Origin: Deltaproteobacteria bacterium
GTDB lineage: Bacteria; UBA10199; DSSB01
DNA length: 10,302 bases
NCBI GenBank assembly: GCA_020440745.1
Contig: JAGRNM010000032.1
Location: 1 to 10,302, forward strand
Direction of reading: 5' to 3'
In this document: piece by piece, positions 1-4,948 of the stretch
Numbering within the stretch: the first letter of the stretch is position 1
Layout of the letters: every line of letters begins with the position of its first letter
Notes under the pieces: model-generated
What the model saw: the letters and a program-made list of their open reading frames with translations, nothing else
Databases searched by the model: none
Told to the model about the DNA's origin: nothing
Program-made: the position numbers and the translations under genes

Positions 1-266
1 AATGCTTCTTGTTCTTTATCTCCGTCTCGAAGATTTTCCAAATTTGGAAGATTAATCCATGGATGACTATCTGTAGTCTTAATCCAAAAAGTATTTAATG
101 TTATTTTATTAATGGCATCAAACGCTTTATCTGCAATCCGGCCATAGCTACTTAAACTTTCTTGTAAGTTAGTACTATCGCTACTAGCAATTTCAGCAGC
201 AATATCTTGAGGCAATTCAGAAAATTGGACTATTCCCTCAGAAAATTTTTGAATCGGATTGGGCAT
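1..266 (-). CDS. Partial protein with F-box-like N-terminus
   Basis: This is the first 88 codons of a gene that runs off the left edge. It starts at ATG (266, reading leftward), with a strong AAGGAG about 7 nt upstream. There is no signal peptide or membrane segment, so the protein starts in the cytoplasm. Residues about 16-45 contain FSELPQDIAAEI followed by a Leu-spaced helical stretch (NLQESLSSYGRIADKAF). This resembles the F-box consensus, LPxEIxxxI then xxLxxLxxVxRxWxxLA. A later WINLPNLENL could be the start of leucine-rich repeats. F-box proteins in bacteria are usually host-directed effectors that recruit eukaryotic ubiquitin ligase through Skp1. That family knowledge applies only if the match is real. 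The rest of the protein is outside the window, so no function is assigned. The coding call is solid; the F-box reading is weak. Confidence 0.75.
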   Translation of the reverse strand, partial: MPNPIQKFSEGIVQFSELPQDIAAEIASSDSTNLQESLSSYGRIADKAFDAINKITLNTFWIKTTDSHPWINLPNLENLRDGDKEQEA

Positions 267-341
267 GAGGCTCTCCTTTTTGTTTATTTTTTAAAATGGA
301 AGGGAGCTAACAACACTCCTTTGGAGGTTAATTTAAATTCT

Positions 342-368
342 ATTATATAAAAGTTACTATTTAATCAA
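342..368 (-). promoter_or_regulatory. Candidate promoter of the gene starting at 266
   Basis: On the minus strand a perfect TATAAT (342-347) follows TTGATT (363-368) with a 15-bp spacer, which is shorter than the usual 17. A start site near 335 would give a leader of about 70 nt. The leader contains a CTCC-AAA-GGAG mini-hairpin and a possible 10-codon reading frame (GTG at 316, stop at 284). Neither is strong enough to claim as an attenuator. Confidence 0.4.
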
Positions 369-615
369 GTTAAGAATAATTTTTATGACTTAAGACACAA
401 AAAGCAAGTTTTATGCCAAGAAAAAATAAAAATAGGTTTTTATTTTTTAAACAGTTAGCAAAAATGATTTTTTAAATTTTGAGGTGTCTAGTCAGCAAAA
501 CAAAAAAATGGCGACTTCTATCACCAGACTTATGAAAAGTTTATTTAAAAAAATTTTGAAAGGCCTGAAACCGCATAAAATTAGCAAGTATGGTAAGAAA
601 TTGAGACTGCCTGTC
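369..615. other. Intergenic region with a doubtful small basic ORF
   Basis: This stretch separates the stop of the minus-strand gene ending at 616 from the promoter of the gene starting at 266. It is very A/T-rich and I see no convincing terminator for the 616-1320 gene. On the plus strand, an ORF with ATG at 508 runs to 669 (53 codons) and overlaps the 3' end of the minus-strand gene. Its N-terminal 21 residues form a strikingly amphipathic, Lys-rich helix (Leu, Ile and Phe spaced 3-4 apart). No clear ribosome binding site precedes the ATG, and Lys-rich translations are expected from A-rich DNA, so I do not call it a gene. Confidence 0.4.
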
Positions 616-1320
616 CTAAGTAAAAACTTCAACCCACTCAGCTGCCCTACCTACAGAGTTTTTCTTTAAACGAGAGACTTTTTTTAAATCTTGCAAGGCC
701 TGTTGACGGGAGACTTTTACCGGCAAGGCTTTTAAATAATCACTAAGTTGAATCGTCTTTTTTTCTTTCAACAATTCTTTTAAATAAAAAAGCCTGGCCT
801 CTTGAGATAAATGACCCAAGGTAGTTTTTTTAAAAACATCCAAAGAAGGCATTTCCCTTGCCAAAAAACCCCATCGTCGATACTCGGCCAAACTTTCTAA
901 GACAGCACGCTGACTCATTTTTCCACCGGGCTGATAAAGCCCTCTAAAGTATAATTGAAAAGGCACAGGCGCTAAACCTTCCTGCAAATAAGTCATACAA
1001 TAACTAAGTTCTTTTTCTTGAGGTAGGTTTTTCAAAAACTCCGCTACCAAAGCCACGGTTTGGGGACAGTCCATTTTGGGATAAAAATCTCTTAAAACCT
1101 GAGGGAAAAATTTTTTCCAATTTTTATAAAGCCAAGAGACTAAAATACTTAATAACCTAGGATCATAGCGACTTAGATCACAAGCCAAAGCCAAAAGCTC
1201 TTCGGTGCTTTGAGGATGGTAAGGCCAAGGGTATTTTTTGCCCACACTGGGAGCACCCAACTTAGATAATTCCCAATAAAGTCTAGAAAGCTCTTTGGTG
1301 CTAGGATAGGCAAGCTTCAC
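616..1320 (-). CDS. Winged-helix protein, probable partner of the nucleotidyltransferase
   Basis: This is a soluble, helix-rich protein of 234 residues with no signal peptide. Residues about 172-230 read as a winged-helix DNA-binding domain: a helix (EARLFYLKELLKEKK), then TIQLSDYLKAL, a likely recognition helix VSRQQALQDLKKV (203-215), and a wing ending in VGRAAEWVEV. An upstream segment (135-158, MSQRAVLESLAEYRRWGFLAREMP) also looks like a helix-turn-helix with the start of a wing, so two such domains may be present. It starts with GTG, 2 nt after the stop of the nucleotidyltransferase gene. A GGAGG lies about 8 nt upstream inside that gene, so the two are co-transcribed and probably translationally coupled. 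In AbiE-type systems the DNA-binding partner is the antitoxin and autorepressor. By analogy this protein may neutralise the enzyme and bind the palindrome at 1871-1900. The exact family is not recognised. Confidence 0.75.
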   Translation of the reverse strand: MKLAYPSTKELSRLYWELSKLGAPSVGKKYPWPYHPQSTEELLALACDLSRYDPRLLSILVSWLYKNWKKFFPQVLRDFYPKMDCPQTVALVAEFLKNLPQEKELSYCMTYLQEGLAPVPFQLYFRGLYQPGGKMSQRAVLESLAEYRRWGFLAREMPSLDVFKKTTLGHLSQEARLFYLKELLKEKKTIQLSDYLKALPVKVSRQQALQDLKKVSRLKKNSVGRAAEWVEVFT

Positions 1321-1322
1321 GA

Positions 1323-1856
1323 TTAATCCTCCAAGGAGTCCTCAACCTCGTACAAAAAATCTAAGGCCTTGGCCGCATCCGGGATACCTTTGGCCTTTAG
1401 TTTTTCCATATGTTCTTGGACAAAGTTAAGATCCGCACCTTTTTTGACTAAGAGTTTGGCATGGGGCAGGTCTTTTTCCCGCCCAGCAAAGCATTTCATG
1501 ACCAAAAGATCATGAATGCTTAAGGCAAAGACTTGCAAGTGGCTGGCCTTATAGACACTCAGCAAACGATCCGCATAATCGGTGGGCAAACAATAAAGAA
1601 AGGTCTCAAAATAAGGATTAAGCCAGTCCGGAGGAAGCTTAAGCTCCTTAGCGACTTGCTTAACAGCTTGATCCAACTCATGAGGGGATAAATCACTCTT
1701 AAATAAGACTCCATCAATGTCTTGTGTCCTTAAAGGAATCGCATAAGCCAAATTAAAAGCTCCACCGCCGCCAATTAAAAGCTTAGCCTTAAGGTCAAGT
1801 CTAGCCAAAGACTGATTAAGTGCCCTAAGCGCCTTTTGCATCTCTTGGGTATCCAT
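1323..1856 (-). CDS. Nucleotidyltransferase, DUF6036/AbiEii-like, putative toxin
   Basis: This 177-residue cytoplasmic protein has the marks of a minimal nucleotidyltransferase. A GGGG loop (29-32) is followed by RTQDIDGVLF, in which D46 and D48 are the expected metal-binding pair. Later comes DLLVMKCFAGREKDL (116-130), the LLxMKxxAxRxKD segment typical of DUF6036 and related AbiEii-like enzymes. Families of this type transfer nucleotides to RNA or protein targets, and several act as growth-arresting toxins in type IV or type II toxin-antitoxin or phage-defence systems. Here it is the first gene of a two-gene operon with a winged-helix partner directly downstream. This is the reverse of the usual AbiEi-AbiEii order. 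The ATG at 1856 has no Shine-Dalgarno sequence, and the predicted -10 box ends 6 nt before it, which suggests a leaderless mRNA. A housekeeping or antibiotic nucleotidyltransferase is less likely given the operon. The enzyme fold is well supported; the toxin role is inferred. Confidence 0.8.
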   Translation of the reverse strand: MDTQEMQKALRALNQSLARLDLKAKLLIGGGGAFNLAYAIPLRTQDIDGVLFKSDLSPHELDQAVKQVAKELKLPPDWLNPYFETFLYCLPTDYADRLLSVYKASHLQVFALSIHDLLVMKCFAGREKDLPHAKLLVKKGADLNFVQEHMEKLKAKGIPDAAKALDFLYEVEDSLED

Positions 1857-1862
1857 TGATTA

Positions 1863-1892
1863 ATAATAGACAATATAATTGACTATAGTCAA
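1863..1892 (-). promoter_or_regulatory. Promoter of the nucleotidyltransferase operon, probably leaderless
   Basis: On the minus strand TTGACT (1887-1892) is followed after 18 bp by TATTAT (1863-1868). A start site 6-7 nt further on falls at or next to the A of the ATG at 1856, so the mRNA would have essentially no leader. This fits the absence of a ribosome binding site. The -35 box and most of the spacer lie inside the palindrome at 1871-1900, which places repression at the promoter itself. Confidence 0.6.
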
Positions 1893-1900
1893 TTATATTG
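1871..1900. promoter_or_regulatory. Perfect 30-bp palindrome, probable autoregulatory operator
   Basis: CAATATAATTGACTA is followed directly by its exact reverse complement, giving 15-bp arms with no spacer. It covers the -35 box and spacer of the nucleotidyltransferase promoter and ends 14 bp before the start codon. A symmetric site of this size in this position is best explained as the operator for a dimeric DNA-binding protein. The winged-helix protein encoded by the second gene of the same operon is the obvious candidate. A TATAAT occurs in each arm on opposite strands, so weak divergent transcription is possible. The strong AT content and lack of a loop argue against a terminator. Confidence 0.75.
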
Positions 1901-1913
1901 AAAGTTATTAAAG

Positions 1914-1939
1914 AAAAAATCAAGCTTTCGAATAAGCTT
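1914..1939 (-). terminator. Weak hairpin with T-tract before the nucleotidyltransferase promoter
   Basis: On the minus strand AAGCTT, a 6-nt loop and AAGCTT form a 6-bp stem, followed by GA and then six T (1914-1919). It could be a back-up terminator for transcripts from the 2082-2675 gene, insulating the operon beyond it. The stem is short and A/T-rich, so confidence is low. Confidence 0.3.
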
Positions 1940-2027
1940 CTATCTTTAAAAGTCTTGATAATCTAAAATTAAATGACTGTTTAGACATCTGGTGAAAAGC
2001 TGAGTTCAAAGTGAGGATTGCATTTTT

Positions 2028-2066
2028 AAAAAACTTCCCCACTGCAATCAGCAAACAGTGAGGAAG
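2028..2066 (-). terminator. Intrinsic terminator of the glycine-zipper gene
   Basis: Read on the minus strand, CTTCCTCACTG (2056-2066) pairs with CAGTGGGGAAG (2034-2044) around an 11-nt loop, with one U-G wobble in 11 pairs. A run of six T (2028-2033) follows at once. It lies 15 bp beyond the stop codon at 2082. This is the best terminator in the window. Confidence 0.88.
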
Positions 2067-2081
2067 CTTTAAATCATCTAC

Positions 2082-2675
2082 TCATGACTGGTGCTTTGCA
2101 ATAGTTTGCTCAATATTATTTTTTGAAAGTTGCTCTTTTAGCGAAATTGCAATTCTTGTATTGTCATCAAACACACTAGACAAGATAGCATCCTTGATCG
2201 AGTCCCCAACATAATAGGTTAGAACGCCAGCTCCAGCTCCTACAAGTACTCCTAATGCTATTCCTAAAGGGCCTCCATTACTTCCAACAGCCACTCCAGT
2301 TTTTATCCCTGCCCAGGCAGCCAACCCGGCTCCTGTTCCTACCGCACCACTGGCTCCCACACCTGTATAAAATTCGGCGCCTGTTATTTCACCACTTTCA
2401 TGTCTAGACTTATTGGCCGTATAATTAGCAACACTACTAGAAATACCACCAATAGCCGCGGCTCCACCCATAAGCCCTAAAAGAAACTCTCCCTCCGCTA
2501 TAACGCCATATGCTGAAGGTAAAGCTCCACCTAAACCCGAACCAAACATCCCCAATTCGCTTTCCAATTCTCCATTATTGTTACTTCCCAAATTCTCTTG
2601 AGGGGCTGGACTAGTTTCGTAAGTATAGAGTTGCTCTCTTTGTTGGGCCAGAAGGCTTGTTACTGTCGCGGTCAT
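2082..2675 (-). CDS. Glycine-zipper hydrophobic protein, unknown function
   Basis: This is a 197-residue protein without a classical signal peptide. It starts at ATG with AAGGAG 5 nt upstream. Residues 1-40 are polar (Gln, Ser, Thr and Asn rich). Residues about 41-85 and 105-160 are Gly/Ala-rich and hydrophobic with many GxxxG/GxxxA steps, for example GPLGIALGVLVGAGAGVL near 135-152. The segment HESGEITGAEFYTGVGASGA just before the second block resembles the start of glycine-zipper hairpins found in bacterial toxins, effectors and phage or membrane proteins. The last 35 residues are charged and helical. Such zippers insert into membranes as tight helical hairpins, so a pore-forming, translocator or membrane-anchored effector role is possible, but no family is recognised. 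The gene stands alone with its own terminator (2028-2066). The upstream TetR gene is transcribed toward it across a 332-bp gap. Confidence 0.75.
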   Translation of the reverse strand: MTATVTSLLAQQREQLYTYETSPAPQENLGSNNNGELESELGMFGSGLGGALPSAYGVIAEGEFLLGLMGGAAAIGGISSSVANYTANKSRHESGEITGAEFYTGVGASGAVGTGAGLAAWAGIKTGVAVGSNGGPLGIALGVLVGAGAGVLTYYVGDSIKDAILSSVFDDNTRIAISLKEQLSKNNIEQTIAKHQS

Positions 2676-3007
2676 AAAAACTCCTTTTTTATTTAAATAT
2701 TTTTATATAAACTAATATATATAATTAATCTTATATTTTAAAATTAAGTTGCTTAGATTTTTTTAACTTTATGAAAAAATGTTTTGAGAACAGGACAAAA
2801 AATAGCTGTAACTACTTGTTATATAATAATAAATTTTAATTCTTTTTTGAAAAATTTTTTTCAAAAAAAGGAAGATTTTTTAACAAGAGTTTAAACCAAG
2901 CCCTTAACTGAATATCTTAGAACGGTTAGAAAGGTAAAAAATAAAGGTTTTAAGCTTACTAAAGACAGGCTTAGCTAAAGGAGCCTAGACAACTTGATAT
3001 TTAAGAT
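2676..3007. other. AT-rich intergenic region with an inverted repeat
   Basis: There is no credible gene here. The region must contain the promoter of the 2082-2675 gene and the 3' end of the TetR transcript, both on the minus strand. The 90 bp next to 2675 are nearly pure A/T with several TATATA-like -10 candidates, so no single promoter can be chosen. At 2842-2870, CTTTTTTGAAAA and TTTTCAAAAAAAG form an almost perfect A/T-only inverted repeat (the second arm has one extra A). At 2966-2985, AGGCT and AGCCT could form a 5-bp hairpin, too weak to call as the TetR terminator. Confidence 0.5.
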
Positions 3008-3598
3008 TTATTTCTCAAAAAGCTCCGGCGCTACCATTTTGCGGGCGGCTTCTAAGATGCGTTTGGCTAATTTGTCGTCTGCTACAGCTCTCGATAAGCT
3101 AAGACTGCCCATGAGCAAGGCTAAAGTAGCCCAAGCGCGATCTTGGTGGTTTTTGAGGTCTTTAGGAAGATTGTTTTTTAACATATCGACGTATTTTTCT
3201 AAATCTTTTGAGGCTAGACGCCTGGCTTTTTTAGACTTTAATCTAGGAATATCAGCAGTTAAGGCGGGAAAAGGACAGCCCCCGCAAGTGTTCTCCCGAT
3301 GGGACATGGATAAGTAACGTTTTAAAACTCTTTCAAAACGCTCCCACTCATCCTCTATCTTTTCTAAGCCAGCATTTAGATTTTCAATACCTTCAAGAGT
3401 GGCCTGAGTTAAGGCTTCCGAAAAAAGCTCTTCTTTATTTTTAAAGTGAGCCAAAAAACCACCGGAGGTCAGGCCTAAGGATTTCATCACTCCATCCACA
3501 CCCACGGCTTTAAAACCTTCTTCTCTAAATTTTTTAGAGGCTGTCTCAACAATCTTGGTGTGGGTCTTTTCCTTATGACCTTTAGGGTAACGTGACAT
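3008..3598 (-). CDS. TetR/AcrR-family transcriptional regulator
   Basis: This is a 196-residue dimeric repressor-type protein. The N-terminal TetR helix-turn-helix spans about residues 14-60: THTKIVETASKKFREEGF, then VDGVMKSLGLTSGGFLAHF with FKNKEEL closing the domain. The C-terminal ligand domain contains CGGCPFPALTADIPR (105-119), a form of the GCPxxAL segment seen in many TetR proteins. It also has the closing MGSLSLSRAVADDKLAKRILEAAR helix. Two cysteines (C105, C108) in CGGC are unusual and could sense oxidants, electrophiles or metal; this is inference. I chose the ATG at 3598 because family members begin a few residues before the helix-turn-helix. A TTG at 3637 would add 13 atypical residues. 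No ribosome binding site is evident. The gene is divergent from the operon starting at 3762, and the shared intergenic region carries the first copy of the repeated palindrome. Confidence 0.92.
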   Translation of the reverse strand: MSRYPKGHKEKTHTKIVETASKKFREEGFKAVGVDGVMKSLGLTSGGFLAHFKNKEELFSEALTQATLEGIENLNAGLEKIEDEWERFERVLKRYLSMSHRENTCGGCPFPALTADIPRLKSKKARRLASKDLEKYVDMLKNNLPKDLKNHQDRAWATLALLMGSLSLSRAVADDKLAKRILEAARKMVAPELFEK

Positions 3599-3608
3599 AG
3601 TGTAATTT

Positions 3609-3652
3609 TGATTAATAAAAATAAAGATCTTAGTCAACTAGCAGACAAGTTG
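3609..3652 (-). promoter_or_regulatory. Candidate TetR promoter with overlapping inverted repeat
   Basis: On the minus strand TTGACT (3632-3637) is followed after 17 bp by TAATCA (3609-3614), a poor -10. A start near 3602 would leave almost no leader before the ATG at 3598. The inverted repeat CAACT-8 bp-AGTTG (3635-3652) overlaps the -35 box and touches the 17-bp palindrome. It is a possible autorepression operator. The evidence is weak. Confidence 0.3.
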
Positions 3653-3668
3653 TTTTCTTAAAGAAAAC
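3652..3668. promoter_or_regulatory. Regulon palindrome, copy 1
   Basis: GTTTTCTTAAAGAAAAC is an exact palindrome around a central A (8-bp arms), centred at 3660. The centre is 37 bp before the -35 box of the 3762 promoter, or about -72 from the predicted start site. It also lies about 58 bp upstream of the predicted TetR gene start site, so it could act in both directions. The same sequence occurs before every later transcription unit. Confidence 0.8.
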
Positions 3669-3696
3669 GAAAATTTTTAAAAGGACTCTTTGTCTA

Positions 3697-3725
3697 TTGT
3701 TTTGCTCCTAACTTTACCCTAAAAA
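3697..3725 (+). promoter_or_regulatory. Promoter of the 3762-6691 operon
   Basis: TTGTTT (3697-3702), a 17-bp spacer, then TAAAAA (3720-3725). The context CTATTGTTTT is shared with the promoter at 10164 and nearly with that at 6791. The predicted leader is about 30 nt. The -10 box is imperfect, as expected for an activator-dependent promoter. Confidence 0.6.
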
Positions 3726-3761
3726 CTACCCTCTATTAAAAAAACAAATAAGGATAAAAGC

Positions 3762-4919
3762 ATGGCTATTAAAAAATCCCCCACTCCCTTGGCGATTATT
3801 GACAATAATACTCTAAGCTTAGTCAAACTTGCCGGTGGAACCGAACAAAGTCACAAGCTTCATCGATTAAAAGACAGCGATCCCAAAAGAGATTATTATC
3901 TCGTGCAAGACACTCAAGGGCTGTGCTCGGATCAATACGCCAGCAAAGGGCTTTGTATTTCTAAACTAACTTTAATCACCGTCCGGCCAGGTGAAAAGGG
4001 TCAAGTCCTAGTAGACTCAGTCCAACATGGCAAAACAGCCAAGGCTAGTTTAGATTTTTTCTTTAGTGGTTTAAGAGAAAAAACTGTCTCTTTAGGAAGT
4101 CCAGTACCCCTAGGAGTAGAGATCTATCTCCAAGAAAGCCCCAAGCCCAGTCAAAGCCTGATGAATCCTTCTAACAAGCCAAGTTTTTACCAAGGCTTAG
4201 ATGATTTTTTGTATTTATCCGGCGCTTGGGCACAAGAGCGCGATATTGAGGCAGAGCTTACCATCAAGGACCTTCACGAGCTCTTAAAAAATCCTTTTAA
4301 ATTTCCTGAATATGACAGCTTTAAATACGATCAAGGTGAAGCTCAAGACCCACAAACTAAAGCAGAGCTAAAAGAACTAGAAAAAGACCTTCAAAAACTC
4401 ATTGTCGAAAGAGATACCTTAGAAGAAATAGACGCTCAGTTAGACCGCTTTGAAAAAGCTATCTATACTCAATTTAAAAACCCCCAACTAAGAGCCATTG
4501 CTTACTCGGCTTTTGCAGAAGAACTCCGAGAATTTTCCCTTAATTTTTCTGTCCTTTATAAACGCAGCAAGGAGACCTACCCCCAGCATCCGGCTTTAGA
4601 AAAACTAGCCGCCTACCACGACAAACTACGTAAAAGAGCCAACGACCTTGCTAAGGCCCAAGATAAAACCATGAGTGGTATTTTTAAAACTTACCTCAAG
4701 GCAAAAAAACCTAGCAAAGAACAATATGTCTTAGCCGAACTAGCCTACCAAGTTGACATGCATGAGTTAGTTAAACTGGGCAAAGACTTTGCTGAGCCTT
4801 TTACAAAAAAACTAAGTGCCGAACGTAAGGCCAGAGCTGAAAAAGCCTCTCCATCAAGCCAAGGCTATTCTTTAAAGATTAAACTTAGCGAACAAAATTT
4901 TGAGTATCGTCTCCCTTAA
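3762..4919 (+). CDS. Unrecognised cytoplasmic protein with coiled coil
   Basis: This is a 385-residue protein with no signal peptide or membrane segment; I do not recognise the family. Residues 1-125 look beta-rich and include LCSDQYASKGLCISKLTLITVRPGEKG, ending in PVPLGVEIYLQES, perhaps a small barrel or sandwich domain. Residues 140-185 are mixed. From about 198 to 236 a charged heptad-like stretch (ELKELEKDLQKLIVERDTLEEIDAQLDRFEKA) is a likely coiled coil. Helices continue to about 360, followed by a short beta-like tail (YSLKIKLSEQNFEYRLP). The ATG is preceded by AAGGA at normal distance. It is the first gene of a unit with the beta-propeller lipoprotein, whose ATG lies 29 nt beyond its stop with no terminator between. 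A shared role with that exported protein is plausible but undefined. Confidence 0.85.
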   Translation: MAIKKSPTPLAIIDNNTLSLVKLAGGTEQSHKLHRLKDSDPKRDYYLVQDTQGLCSDQYASKGLCISKLTLITVRPGEKGQVLVDSVQHGKTAKASLDFFFSGLREKTVSLGSPVPLGVEIYLQESPKPSQSLMNPSNKPSFYQGLDDFLYLSGAWAQERDIEAELTIKDLHELLKNPFKFPEYDSFKYDQGEAQDPQTKAELKELEKDLQKLIVERDTLEEIDAQLDRFEKAIYTQFKNPQLRAIAYSAFAEELREFSLNFSVLYKRSKETYPQHPALEKLAAYHDKLRKRANDLAKAQDKTMSGIFKTYLKAKKPSKEQYVLAELAYQVDMHELVKLGKDFAEPFTKKLSAERKARAEKASPSSQGYSLKIKLSEQNFEYRLP

Positions 4920-4948
4920 ATCTAAAAACTAAAAAAGGTCCATCCCCC

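Noticed and set aside
284..316. Possible 10-codon leader peptide (GTG at 316) in the 5' region of the gene starting at 266
   Set aside because: GGAG overlaps the GTG directly, the codons show no run of a single regulatory amino acid, and no alternative terminator hairpins are visible.
2994..3317. 107-codon open frame on the plus strand
   Set aside because: It lies entirely opposite the well-supported TetR gene and its translation has no recognisable domain or ribosome binding site.
3652..3668. The 17-bp palindrome as an intrinsic terminator or mobile-element end
   Set aside because: The RNA stem would be AT-rich with no real loop and lacks a T-tract; copies lie upstream of promoters at fixed distance and there are no flanking target duplications or transposase.
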